Assembly: GCA_946415755.1 (NCBI GenBank)
Contig: CAMKTS010000022.1
Span: 1-50,946, forward strand
Origin: an uncultured Prevotella sp.
GTDB taxonomy: Bacteria > Bacteroidota > Bacteroidia > Bacteroidales > Bacteroidaceae
Direction of reading: 5' to 3'
DNA: 50,946 bases
This document shows, one piece after another, positions 6,646 through 14,966 of this stretch (position 1 is its first letter; each line of letters opens with the position of its first letter). The notes beneath the pieces are model-generated. The model was not told the origin of the DNA. It saw only the letters and a list, made by a program, of their open reading frames with translations, and made no database searches. Position numbers and translations under genes: made by a program.

Positions 6646-9570
6646 ATGAAAAAAGTATTTACTTTATTGACGCTTGCGCTGTTGTCGATAGGGACAGCGT
6701 GGGCTGATGATGAGATTACTGTAACATTTGCTTACGACAAGATTAACGCTACTGGTACGGGAACCGCATCTGTCGCAAGTGTTATTGAAACTACTAGCGT
6801 GGCACTTACGGGTACAAAAGTTTCTTTGCTTAAATTCAATGGAACAGGAAGTGCTGCAACTTACAACAGTGTTTCTGTTCCAGCTTATTCCAAAGTCTCA
6901 GTTAGCAATGATGATACCTCTGGAAGTGATGATGGTATACGTTTCACCATTATTCCTGCTGAAGGTTGCACATTTACCCCTACTTCTGTCTCTCTGGGTG
7001 CTATAAGAGAAGGAACCGATGCTGGTAGTATGTATGTCTATGCAAATGGCACTGCCATTAATGAGGCGACCTTAGCAAAGTCACCAGTCACACCTGGAAG
7101 AAATAAAACTGGAGATGGATATTTAAAGGATGGCTATACGTTCTCTTATAACATTAGTGCTGTTACTGCCACACCTGAGGCACCTCTTACAATTGATGTA
7201 TGTATGAGTGCACTTAAAAACAAGTCTTGGGGACTATGGAATGTCGTAATTACCGGTACATACACTAAAGAGGAGGTTACTACCTATACTTTGACAACAA
7301 CAGCTGACCCTGCTGCTGGTGGTACGATAACGCGCAGTCCTAATCAAGCCGCTTACCAAGCAAGTAAAAGCGTTACTTTGACCGCAACGCCTAACTATGG
7401 CTATGAGTTTGTCAACTGGACAAAGGATGATGTTGAGGTATCTACTAGTGCATCATACGCTATCACTACAGCAGCAGCTGCTGAGACTTATGTGGCTCAC
7501 TTTAACGCGTTAACCACATACGCTTTGACTGTTTCAGCTAATAATGATGCATACGGAACTGTCGCAAAGTCTCCTGACCATGACGCTTACCTTGTTGGCG
7601 AAGAGGTGACCCTTACGGCTACTCCTAAAACTGGCTATGGCTTTGTTAATTGGACAAAGGATGATGTTGAGGTTTCTACAAATGCCTCATATAACATCAC
7701 TACGACTGCTGCTGCAACTGAATACGTGGCAAACTTCGTACCTTTATATTCTATAACGTTTAATGTTGACGCTGAAAATAAGGGAACGTCTTCTACGGGT
7801 TTTGCTACACAATATGCAAACACATCCAACAAGTGGACAGCCCCCATCAATTACTATGTCGCCAAAGAAGGCTATACGCTGACCGCATGGAATGATGGTG
7901 AAAATGACTATACTCCTGGTACCGAATATACGTTAGCTGGTAATATTACTATTGCCCCAGTGTTTACAGCGAATACGGTCACAGTAGCCGACTTTACAGC
8001 TGAAACGACGGTTTCATGGCCGTTTGCAACAAGTGCAGGCGCACCCACACTGGCTTCAGAGGGTAATACGCAGTATTATGTAAAGCAGGCAACCATAGCA
8101 GGAAATACCGTAGATGTCCCCATTTTTGTAAATACTACAACGGGTTATGGTATTAGCGGTAAGAACGGCAAATTTAACAACTCGGCAAATAATAGCTATG
8201 CTCAGGTAAATAATGGTACTGTCTTCAAGATTCCTGCAGTCAAGGGTATGTTGGTAAAATACATGACTAACCAGACAACTGCCGTTGGTAATATTGGCTT
8301 TACAGACAATACAAGCAATTTGGGCGGTGATGGCTCAGCTTTTACTACTCCTACCGTTATTTCTGGTGATAACAAGACCATATCTTATACCTACACAGGA
8401 ACTGCTGATTATCTGTATCTCGTAGACAAGGCAGGTGGCAAATATCCTACAGGCATCAGCGTAACCTATCCTGGTCCTGCAATTGGTAGCCACAGCATGA
8501 CATGGACACTTTCGCCTCTGAATACTACAGATAAAACACTAACCTCTTCACAGGCAAGCACAACAGAGAATTTGACCAACCTGACAACAATTGATGCCAG
8601 CAAGATAACGTTTACCAGCAGTGCTTCTAAGGCAGGTGACCGTACTGCCAAGATAGATCGTACGGTAAATAAGGATGCAAACACATATGTCTCACTGACT
8701 TTCGACGTAAAGGATGGTTGCACATTCACTCCGTCGGCTATCACTATTAAGGTTGCCAATGTATCGAACGCTACGACATTCGATGCAGAATTGATAGACG
8801 AAAATGATGTCACTGTCAGCGAGACAGGCAAGTCGTTTGCTTCAACAGACGGTACAGTAGAAACCTGGACGATTAGTAACAGCGATGCCAGCAAGAAGAT
8901 GACTGGCACCGTAACGCTGAAGATTTATGCTTATGCTGAGACGGCAGGCTCGTTCCGCTTTGGCAATTCTATTGCTATTGCTGGCGACGTGGCAGAATTC
9001 GTTGCTGTCAGCACTCTTGCAGACCGCAACTACGCTTCTTATGTTCCTGCTAAGAAGCTCGACTTCTCGGCTGCAGACGGCATCACCGCCTATATCGCAA
9101 CTGGCCTGAATGGTGGAAAGACTGCTATCTCGCTGACAGAGGTTGACGTTGTCGCTGCTGGTACTCCTATCATAGTCAAGACCGACACGAAGGGTGCCAC
9201 CGTGAACGTACCTATGACTATTGCTGATGCTACTGACGCTTCTGAAAACAAACTGGTGGCTGGCGACGGTACGACAAGTGCTACTGCTGATGTTGACTAT
9301 GTATATTACTATCTGGCCAGCGACCAATTCCACAAGGCTACCAGCGGCACGCTGCAGAGCGGAAAGGCTTATCTGAAGATTGCTGCCGGTGATGCTACTG
9401 CACATGACTTGACATTCGACTTCGGTGATATGACAACGGGCATCAATATGGTTAATGGTGAAGGGCTGAAGGTTCAGGGTTCTGAGGTCTATAACCTCAA
9501 TGGCCAGCGCGTGCTGAATCCCACCAAGGGCCTGTATATCGTGAACGGTCGTAAAGTTGTCGTGAAGTAA
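6646..9570 (+). CDS. Large exported surface protein with divergent InlB B-repeats
   Basis: 974 residues from the ATG at 6646, chosen because it begins a good signal peptide (MKKVFTLLTLALLSIGTAWA); the frame stays open upstream but is not signal-like. Two clear divergent InlB B-repeat modules lie at about 7276-7510 and 7516-7740, each with a GY.FVNWTKDDVEVST core, and a third diverged copy with GYTLTAWNDG follows. The rest is beta-rich with no catalytic motif I recognise. The C-terminus ends YNLNGQRV then KGLYIVNGRKVVVK, the tail shared with the galactanase and the 34548-35702 product. Probably a cell-surface or secreted adhesin-like protein; function unknown. The first two-thirds is visibly more AT-rich than the last third, so the gene may be mosaic. 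Confidence 0.85.
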   Translation: MKKVFTLLTLALLSIGTAWADDEITVTFAYDKINATGTGTASVASVIETTSVALTGTKVSLLKFNGTGSAATYNSVSVPAYSKVSVSNDDTSGSDDGIRFTIIPAEGCTFTPTSVSLGAIREGTDAGSMYVYANGTAINEATLAKSPVTPGRNKTGDGYLKDGYTFSYNISAVTATPEAPLTIDVCMSALKNKSWGLWNVVITGTYTKEEVTTYTLTTTADPAAGGTITRSPNQAAYQASKSVTLTATPNYGYEFVNWTKDDVEVSTSASYAITTAAAAETYVAHFNALTTYALTVSANNDAYGTVAKSPDHDAYLVGEEVTLTATPKTGYGFVNWTKDDVEVSTNASYNITTTAAATEYVANFVPLYSITFNVDAENKGTSSTGFATQYANTSNKWTAPINYYVAKEGYTLTAWNDGENDYTPGTEYTLAGNITIAPVFTANTVTVADFTAETTVSWPFATSAGAPTLASEGNTQYYVKQATIAGNTVDVPIFVNTTTGYGISGKNGKFNNSANNSYAQVNNGTVFKIPAVKGMLVKYMTNQTTAVGNIGFTDNTSNLGGDGSAFTTPTVISGDNKTISYTYTGTADYLYLVDKAGGKYPTGISVTYPGPAIGSHSMTWTLSPLNTTDKTLTSSQASTTENLTNLTTIDASKITFTSSASKAGDRTAKIDRTVNKDANTYVSLTFDVKDGCTFTPSAITIKVANVSNATTFDAELIDENDVTVSETGKSFASTDGTVETWTISNSDASKKMTGTVTLKIYAYAETAGSFRFGNSIAIAGDVAEFVAVSTLADRNYASYVPAKKLDFSAADGITAYIATGLNGGKTAISLTEVDVVAAGTPIIVKTDTKGATVNVPMTIADATDASENKLVAGDGTTSATADVDYVYYYLASDQFHKATSGTLQSGKAYLKIAAGDATAHDLTFDFGDMTTGINMVNGEGLKVQGSEVYNLNGQRVLNPTKGLYIVNGRKVVVK

Positions 9571-9627
9571 TTCATGATCAATTCGTGATAATTTAATGGT
9601 AATTCATGTTTAAAAAACAAGATAGCA

Positions 9628-9774
9628 ATGAAAAAGACATATATGATTCCGACAATGGAAGTTGTAAAGATACAGACCCAGCAGATGCTGGCCGCATCTA
9701 ATACTCTACCTCTTGGTGATCCTGGCAGTGCTACAGATGCTGAGGCTCGCGACTTAGAGTTTTTACTCTTCTAA
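9628..9774 (+). CDS. 48-residue peptide (MKKTYMIPTMEVVKIQ type)
   Basis: An ATG at 9628 opens 48 codons ending at TAA 9774: MKKTYMIPTMEVVKIQ, then TQQMLAASN, a Gly/Pro/Ala-rich middle, and an end reading EARDLEFLLF. Small Bacteroidales proteins starting MKKxYxxPxxEVV are common next to exported proteins, but I know no function. It follows the InlB-type gene after 57 bp without a promoter and is closed by a strong terminator, so it looks like the last gene of that transcript. The methionine-leucine-alanine-alanine stretch could be a leader/core junction of a processed peptide, which is speculative. Confidence 0.6.
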   Translation: MKKTYMIPTMEVVKIQTQQMLAASNTLPLGDPGSATDAEARDLEFLLF

Positions 9775-9782
9775 CCCTCTAA

Positions 9783-9830
9783 AAAGCGGAACTCCTGCCA
9801 GTGATGGTAGGGGCCCGCTTCATTTGTTTT
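9783..9830 (+). terminator. Rho-independent terminator after the small peptide gene
   Basis: AAGCGG pairs with CCGCTT and an inner arm CTCCTGCCA pairs with TGGTAGGGG around GTGA; CATTTGTTTTG follows. It closes the transcript holding the surface protein and the 48-residue peptide. Confidence 0.8.
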
Positions 9831-9841
9831 GTTAGGGCCTT

Positions 9842-9861
9842 GTCATTGCATAGGCAATGAC
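9842..9861. repeat. Perfect 8-bp inverted repeat
   Basis: GTCATTGC, loop ATAG, GCAATGAC, with AGGGCCT before and AGGCCTT after extending the pairing. It lies in the 332-bp gap 9775-10106, in which I see no other gene. Confidence 0.6.
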
Positions 9862-9908
9862 GCGAAAAGAGGCCTTGTTTGTTAAATTAAAATTGTTAAT
9901 AAGACTTT

Positions 9909-9948
9909 CCCCCTCCAGTTCGTGATGAATCAGAGGGGGATTTTTTTC
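9909..9948 (+). terminator. Rho-independent terminator
   Basis: CCCCCTC (9909-9915) pairs with GAGGGGG (9933-9939), followed by ATTTTTTTC. No gene I can see ends immediately before it, so it may be a second stop for read-through or end an unrecognised small RNA. Confidence 0.65.
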
Positions 9949-10006
9949 GTACGGGATACAACCAGAATGAATGAAAAACCAAGAAAACAGATGCTTCGGT
10001 TTGGAA

Positions 10007-10069
10007 CAAGTGCAATGCACTCCACCACAAAAACATTCCAAATCGCTTGGCGGTTTAGATTTTTCTTTC
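10007..10069 (+). repeat. Upstream copy of the direct repeat flanking the PD-(D/E)XK gene
   Basis: 63 bp nearly identical to 10983-11050. It contains the palindrome AGTGCA-A-TGCACT, CTCCACCACAAAAA and the hairpin CCAAATCGC/GGCGGTTTAG. The TTG in the hairpin loop (10047-10049) is also the -33 element of the following promoter. Confidence 0.9.
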
Positions 10070-10077
10070 TATCTTTG
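10047..10077 (+). promoter_or_regulatory. Promoter of the PD-(D/E)XK gene
   Basis: -33 TTG at 10047-10049 (inside the repeat hairpin), a 20-bp spacer, -7 TATCTTTG at 10070-10077. Start codon at 10107. Confidence 0.75.
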
Positions 10078-10106
10078 CAGTCGGAGAGATAAAGAATACA
10101 GGTGAT

Positions 10107-10982
10107 ATGACAGACATCAGGCAGGAGCGTTACATCAACCCCTATACCGACTTCGGTTTCAAGAAACTGTTTGGTACTGAGATGAACAAGGATTTGCTCA
10201 TCAGTTTCCTCAATGCCCTGTTCACCGACAGCGACAGGGAGATTGTCGATGTGCAGTACCTGAATAGCGAGCATCTGGGCGACAGCTATGGCGACCGCCG
10301 TGCCGTTTTTGATGTGTACTGTAAGACGGTGGACGGAGGACGTTTCATCGTGGAGATGCAGCGTGCCTATCAGGACTATTTCAAGGATCGCAGTCTCTAC
10401 TATTCCACCTTTGCCATTCGCGAGCAGGCTCCGAAAGACAAGAACTGGAATTACCAACTGGAGGATGTCTACACCATTGGCGTACTCGACTTCACCTTTC
10501 CTGATGACGAGTATCCAGCCGACAAATATATCCACCAGGTAAAGCTGAAGGATGTTGACGACAATCATGTCTTTTACGACAAGCTGACGCTGATCTACAT
10601 AGAGATGCCCAAGTTCAACAAGACGGAGGACGAGTTGGTGACGATGACTGACAAGTGGATGTATGCGTTACGCAACCTCTCCCGTTTGCTGGAGCGCCCC
10701 AAGGCTCTGCAGGATCGTGTGTTCAAGAAGCTGTTCGAACAGGCCGAGATAGCCCGATATAATCCGGAAGAGCGCCGTGAGTACGTGTTGAGCGTGAAAA
10801 ATTATTGGGACTACTATAGCACAGTGAAGTCGGCACTGAACAAGGGCAGGGCAGAAGGCCGTGCCGAGGGTATGAAGAAAGCCAATGTTGACAATGCTCG
10901 CAAAATGAAGGCCAAAGGCTTTTCCGCATCAGATATCGCAGAAATTACAGGCCTTGCTACAGATGAGATAGCTGAATTATAG
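10107..10982 (+). CDS. Rpn/PDDEXK_2 family putative transposase or recombination-promoting nuclease
   Basis: 291 residues. The N-terminus NPYTDFGFKKLFG is the signature of the PD-(D/E)XK family transposases (Rpn-like, PDDEXK_2). Catalytic residues fit D69 in VFDVY and E83-x-Q85 in FIVEMQ. A helical middle region and a low-complexity hinge (NKGRAEGRAEGMKKA) lead to a small C-terminal HTH-like segment (MKAKGFSASDIAEITGL). Rpn proteins are DNA endonucleases that promote RecA-independent recombination in E. coli; the usual Bacteroidales copies are multi-copy and their mobility is unproven. The gene has its own promoter and sits exactly between two near-identical 63-68 bp direct repeats, the second acting as its terminator. 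Confidence 0.9.
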   Translation: MTDIRQERYINPYTDFGFKKLFGTEMNKDLLISFLNALFTDSDREIVDVQYLNSEHLGDSYGDRRAVFDVYCKTVDGGRFIVEMQRAYQDYFKDRSLYYSTFAIREQAPKDKNWNYQLEDVYTIGVLDFTFPDDEYPADKYIHQVKLKDVDDNHVFYDKLTLIYIEMPKFNKTEDELVTMTDKWMYALRNLSRLLERPKALQDRVFKKLFEQAEIARYNPEERREYVLSVKNYWDYYSTVKSALNKGRAEGRAEGMKKANVDNARKMKAKGFSASDIAEITGLATDEIAEL

Positions 10983-11050
10983 CAAGTGCGATGCACTCCA
11001 CCACAAAAATATTCCAAATCGCTTGGCGGTTTGGAGTTTTTTTTTCTTTC
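10983..11050 (+). repeat. Downstream copy of the direct repeat, acting as terminator
   Basis: It begins two bases after the stop codon. The hairpin CCAAA-tCGC-TT-GGCGg-TTTGG followed by AG and a nine-T run makes a textbook Rho-independent terminator. It differs from the upstream copy by three substitutions and a longer T-run, and lacks a -7 box. Confidence 0.9.
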
Positions 11051-11165
11051 AACACGAATGGCCATGAATGGGCCGCGAATTTATCATCAATGCATATGTG
11101 TAGATACTAACCCGAATAGGTTTTTATTGTTTTTGTGCAAGTGAAAATCTCATTGAACAAAAATG

Positions 11166-11615
11166 TTGAAAAATGGGTTAAGCCTACATAAATTGCGAAA
11201 AAGCCTCTGTACATCGGCATTTGAGCTATGTAGGCTGCCTGCAAAAGCCTACATATAGCCTGCATATAGCCTGCATAAAACGGACAAAAACAGGGTTTTT
11301 CGCTCTTTTCGCCAACCATCAGTTTATTGAAATAAAGCGTATGTTTACATCGGTAAGTAGGCTCTTTATCACGGTAACCTGCATGGTTACTGACAGTAAC
11401 CTCGCAGGTTACTGTGAGTAACCTTCAAAGTTACTGTCATGGAACAGCTTGAAAATCAGAATGGTATAGACAAAAATTCGTTATTTTGTGGAAAGAAATT
11501 CGTCAAAAGCATTGATTTATGAAGGCTGCATGTAGGCTTATGCAGGCAGCCTACATAAGTTAACGCTTTGATAATAAACAAGATAAGTGGTCTTATGTAG
11601 GCTTAACCTATTTTT
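11166..11615. repeat. 450-bp non-coding element with nested inverted repeats
   Basis: Outer ends match in opposite orientation: AAAATGGGTTAAGCCTACATA at the left and its complement with one mismatch near 11593-11615. Inner arms are TATGTAGGCTGCCTGC (11227-11242) and its exact complement at 11542-11557, extending to about 37 bp with few mismatches. Additional AGCCTACATA and AGCCTGCATA copies lie at 11247-11277. The centre holds the 22-bp dyads listed separately. I find no credible coding frame. MITE-like or a structured RNA are both possible; no target-site duplication is evident. Confidence 0.8.
11374..11436. repeat. Three 22-bp dyad repeats at the centre of the element
   Basis: GTAACCT at 11374, 11396 and 11418 and (G/A)GTTACTG at 11385, 11407 and 11429 give three copies of GTAACCT-n4-GGTTACTG-n3 with an exact 22-bp period (two helical turns). 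Each copy is itself a palindrome, which fits cooperative binding by a dimeric protein or stacked RNA hairpins. Confidence 0.85.
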
Positions 11616-11678
11616 TGAGCAAAATATAATTTCAAAGGAATTTAATGTTAACATCCTAGCAGGCTATAGCACACATAA

Positions 11679-11710
11679 AAGAGGCCAGAGCAATGAAGCC
11701 CTGGCCTCTT
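11679..11710 (-). terminator. Terminator of mtnN
   Basis: AAGAGGCCAG and CTGGCCTCTT form a perfect 10-bp stem around a 12-nt loop; on the minus strand it runs into TTTTAT. It lies 23 bp past the mtnN stop. Confidence 0.85.
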
Positions 11711-11733
11711 AAGGCACACGATATCGGCGAATT

Positions 11734-12384
11734 CTATAGTGACTCGACGAAGGTTCTGGTGACGTGGAAGGAGTGCTCGGCCACGGTGTTCCAGAAGTCG
11801 TGGTACTGTGAGGCGTTAGTGTCACGCAGGGGGATGTCGCTGACCACGCGGAAGGAGATGAACGGCACCTTGTTCAGATAACATGCCTGTGCAATGGCGC
11901 ACGACTCCATGTCGACGGCCTTGGCTTCAGGGAAGTGGTCTATGATGGAGCGCATCTTCTCCTTGGTGTCGACGAACCAGTCGCCCGTGACGATCAGTCC
12001 GGTATGGATGGAGAACTGGCAGTCGCCAACATGCATCTGGCGTGCCTTCTGCAGCAGGCTGGGGTCGGCCTGATAACGTGCGGGCAACCCCTGCACCTGT
12101 CCGTATACCGTCGAACTGTCGATGGCCGTTCCGCAGTAGACATCGTGATAGCACAGCTCGCTGCTGGCCACCACGTCCTGTATCTGCAGGTCGTCGCCAT
12201 TGCCCCCGGCACATCCGCTGGAGATGATGACGTCGGGGTGGAACTCATTGATCATATACTGTGCCCCCAGGGCTGCATTCACTTTTCCGATGCCACATTT
12301 CCTGACGATGACATCCTTGTCGGCAAAGAGCTTCTGGAGTTGCTGCAGCTCTTTGTCCATGGCTACAATGATACCTATTTTCAT
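11734..12384 (-). CDS. mtnN: 5'-methylthioadenosine/S-adenosylhomocysteine nucleosidase
   Basis: 216 residues, close to the usual 230. It hydrolyses the glycosidic bond of methylthioadenosine and S-adenosylhomocysteine, releasing adenine, in methionine salvage and SAM-product clearance. Visible motifs: IIVAMDKEL with catalytic Glu12, the substrate-binding ISSGCAGG loop at 54-61, AVDMES with Glu160 that binds the ribose, and VVSDI with the catalytic Asp183. It is cytosolic. It is monocistronic, divergent from yfhO, with a mirrored promoter and its own terminator. Confidence 0.93.
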   Translation of the reverse strand: MKIGIIVAMDKELQQLQKLFADKDVIVRKCGIGKVNAALGAQYMINEFHPDVIISSGCAGGNGDDLQIQDVVASSELCYHDVYCGTAIDSSTVYGQVQGLPARYQADPSLLQKARQMHVGDCQFSIHTGLIVTGDWFVDTKEKMRSIIDHFPEAKAVDMESCAIAQACYLNKVPFISFRVVSDIPLRDTNASQYHDFWNTVAEHSFHVTRTFVESL

Positions 12385-12404
12385 AATTTATAATTGTTAA
12401 TGGT

Positions 12405-12434
12405 GCAAAATTACAAAAAAATTCGTAATTTTGC
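12405..12434. promoter_or_regulatory. Mirror-image divergent promoter for mtnN and yfhO
   Basis: TGCAAAATTAC (12405-12415) and GTAATTTTGCA (12425-12434 plus one) are exact inverted repeats. Each arm contains a -7 box: minus-strand TAATTTTG at 12413-12406 for mtnN and plus-strand TAATTTTG at 12426-12433 for yfhO. The -7 boxes are 12 bp apart, so the two polymerases would compete for overlapping DNA. A TTG at the ideal -33 distance is not evident for either. Confidence 0.7.
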
Positions 12435-12458
12435 AGCCAAAACAAAAAAATATTTGAT

Positions 12459-14966
12459 ATGAAGAGCTTGAAAGCATGGTTGCCTGACATCATTGTCATC
12501 GTATTGTTCGCATTGGTTTCGTTTGCCTATTTCTTCCCCGCCGACATCGAGGGGCGCATCCTGTACCGCCACGACTCGGCGGCCGTGAGGGGTGCCAACG
12601 AGGAGATGCACGACTATGAGCGGCGCACCGGCGAGCGCACCCGATGGACCAATGCACTGTTCGGTGGCATGCCCACCTATCAGATGGGACCGTCGTACAA
12701 CAGCACCGACCTGCTGTCGAATGCCGCCAATGCCTACCATCTCTGGCTGCCGGAGAATGTGTGGTATGTCTTTGCCTATCTGCTGGGCTTCTATATCCTG
12801 CTGCGTGCCTTCGACTTCCGTCAGTACCTGGCAGCCTTGGGAGCCATCGTATGGGCGTTCTCAAGCTACTTCTTCATCATCATTGCTGCCGGTCATATCT
12901 GGAAGGTGATGGCCCTGTGCTATCTGCCGCCCACCATTGCGGGTATTGTGCTGGCCTACAGGGGCAAGTACCTGTGGGGCATGGTGGTGACGGCCTTCTT
13001 CGCCTCGTTGGAGGTCTATTCCAACCATGTGCAGATGACGTACTACTATCTTTTCGTCATTGCCGCGATGGCCATTGCCTTCATCATCGAAGGGCTGCTG
13101 CGCCGCGACTACCGCCATCTGCTCAAGGCCACGGCAGGCTGTCTGGCCGCCGCCGTCATCGCCATCGGCATCAATGCGTCGAACCTCTATCATACCTGGG
13201 TGTACGGTCAGGAGTCGATGCGTGGAGCCAGCGAACTGGTGAAGCAGGATAGTGCCAACCAGACGGACAGCGGGCTGGAGCGCGACTACATCACGGCATG
13301 GAGCTACGGCATCGACGAGACGTGGACGCTCCTGGTGCCCAACGCCAAGGGAGGTGCCCACCAGATACACCTTTCCGACCAGAAGGCTGCCATGCAGAAG
13401 TGCGACCCCGAGCTGGCCGAGTATGTAGGCCAGTGGTATCTGTATTGGGGCGACCAGCCCTTCACGGCAGGCCCCGTCTATGTGGGAGCCTTTGTGCTCA
13501 TGCTGTTCATCTTGGGCTTGTTCATTGTCAAGGGTCCGCTCAAGTGGGCCTTGCTGGCCGTCACCATCCTGTCGGTGCTGCTGTCGTGGGGTAAGTATCT
13601 GATGCCGCTGACCGACTTCTTCATCGACTACGTGCCGATGTATGCCAAGTTCCGCACGGTGTCCTCCATCCTCGTAATTGCCGAGTTTACCATTCCCCTG
13701 CTGGCCATGCTGGCCCTGAAGAAGGTGGTCGACGACCCGGAGCTGCTGAAGCGCAAGATGCGCTACGTCATCCTGTCGTTTGCGCTCACTGCCGGTGTTG
13801 CCGCCTTGTTTGCCGTCATGCCTGCCGCCTTCTTCGACTTCACGTCGATGGCCGATGTCAGCCAGCTGCAGCGTATGATTCCCAAGGACTATCTGACTAC
13901 CTTCCTCGAGAATATCAGCCGTGTGCGTATGGCTGTGTTCACCGCCGACTGCTGGCGCACGGTGCTCGTCGTCACCATCGGCACCCTGCTCCTGCTGCTC
14001 TACCGCTATCAGAAGGTGCGTGCCGAACTGATGGTGGGGGGTGTCCTGGTGCTCTGTCTGGTGGACATGTGGCAGGTGAACAAGCGTTACCTGAACGACG
14101 GGATGTTCGTCTCGGCATCCTTGCGGAACGAGCCGGTACACAAGACCGCCGCCGTAGACCATATCCTGCAAGACCGCTCGCTCGACTTCCGTGTGCTGAA
14201 CCTCGCCTCCGACACCTTCAACGAGAACGAGACCTCCTACTATCTGAAGAGCATCGGCGGCTACCATGCCGCCAAGCTGCGCCGCTATCAGGAACTGGTG
14301 GATGCCCACATCTCTCCGGAGATACGTCAGCTGGGCAAGGCCTTCAACGATGCCGGCGGCGACATGACACAGGTGAATGGCGACTCCCTCTATCCTGTTC
14401 TGAACATGCTCAACACCAAATACTTCATCCTGCCCCTGCAGGGCGGCCAGACGGTGCCCGTGGAGAATCCCTATACCTACGGCAATGCCTGGATTGTAGA
14501 CAAGCTGCACTATGTGGACAATGCCAACCAGGAGCTGGAGATGACGGGGCGTATCCCGTTGCGCCATGAAGCCGTGGCCGACCGTAAGTTCAGCGAGGCA
14601 CTGGGCGAGAGCACCCTGCAAGACACGCTCAGTATCGTGCGCATCAAGGCCTACGAGCCCAACCAGCTCGTCTATGAGGTGCAATCCGGAAAGGGTGGGG
14701 TGGTCGTGTTCTCTGAGGTGTACTATCCTGGATGGACGGCTACCGTCGATGGCGTGGAGCAGCCGCTGGGCCGTGTCAACTACGTGTTGCGTGCCTTGCA
14801 GGTCAAGCCCGGCAGCCATGAGGTGGTGCTGAGTTTCTTCCCCAAGACCATCCAGCGCACGGAGACACTGGCCTACGTGTCGTATGCCCTGCTGCTGCTG
14901 ATGGTGCTCGCCCTGCTCTATCAGCTCTATCAGCGGAAGCGGCAGCGCGAGGAGCGGAAGGCGTAG
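12459..14966 (+). CDS. YfhO-family polytopic membrane protein
   Basis: 835 residues, the normal YfhO length. About a dozen transmembrane helices occupy residues 1-550 with a large extracytoplasmic loop after the first helix (PADIEGRILYRHDSAAVRGANEE, then RWTNALFGGMPTYQMG); a soluble C-terminal domain with the typical VVFSEVYYPGWTATVDG segment and one last helix follow. YfhO proteins are GT-C-like glycosyltransferases: Bacillus YfhO is needed for glycosylation of lipoteichoic acid. The substrate in Bacteroidetes is unknown, probably an envelope glycan. Its stop codon lies inside a hairpin shared with the convergent fucP-like gene, 6 bp away. Confidence 0.88.
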   Translation: MKSLKAWLPDIIVIVLFALVSFAYFFPADIEGRILYRHDSAAVRGANEEMHDYERRTGERTRWTNALFGGMPTYQMGPSYNSTDLLSNAANAYHLWLPENVWYVFAYLLGFYILLRAFDFRQYLAALGAIVWAFSSYFFIIIAAGHIWKVMALCYLPPTIAGIVLAYRGKYLWGMVVTAFFASLEVYSNHVQMTYYYLFVIAAMAIAFIIEGLLRRDYRHLLKATAGCLAAAVIAIGINASNLYHTWVYGQESMRGASELVKQDSANQTDSGLERDYITAWSYGIDETWTLLVPNAKGGAHQIHLSDQKAAMQKCDPELAEYVGQWYLYWGDQPFTAGPVYVGAFVLMLFILGLFIVKGPLKWALLAVTILSVLLSWGKYLMPLTDFFIDYVPMYAKFRTVSSILVIAEFTIPLLAMLALKKVVDDPELLKRKMRYVILSFALTAGVAALFAVMPAAFFDFTSMADVSQLQRMIPKDYLTTFLENISRVRMAVFTADCWRTVLVVTIGTLLLLLYRYQKVRAELMVGGVLVLCLVDMWQVNKRYLNDGMFVSASLRNEPVHKTAAVDHILQDRSLDFRVLNLASDTFNENETSYYLKSIGGYHAAKLRRYQELVDAHISPEIRQLGKAFNDAGGDMTQVNGDSLYPVLNMLNTKYFILPLQGGQTVPVENPYTYGNAWIVDKLHYVDNANQELEMTGRIPLRHEAVADRKFSEALGESTLQDTLSIVRIKAYEPNQLVYEVQSGKGGVVVFSEVYYPGWTATVDGVEQPLGRVNYVLRALQVKPGSHEVVLSFFPKTIQRTETLAYVSYALLLLMVLALLYQLYQRKRQREERKA

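Noticed and set aside
7276..7740. Tandem repeat as a recombination hotspot
   Set aside because: The two blocks encode normal InlB B-repeat modules, which explains the DNA similarity.
10107..10982. Intact insertion sequence
   Set aside because: The flanking repeats are direct, not terminal inverted repeats, and the protein is not a DDE transposase; mobility is unproven.
11374..11436. Possible CRISPR array
   Set aside because: Repeats are only 22 bp in total with internal symmetry and no unique spacers of 30 bp or so; no cas genes.
11166..11615. Possible retron or replication origin
   Set aside because: No reverse transcriptase, dnaA or clear DnaA-box cluster is present; inverted ends alone are not enough.
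12861..14819. 652-codon open frame antisense to yfhO
   Set aside because: It is a shadow of GC-rich third positions in yfhO; the product is His/Gln/Val-rich with no domain, and yfhO is clearly real.
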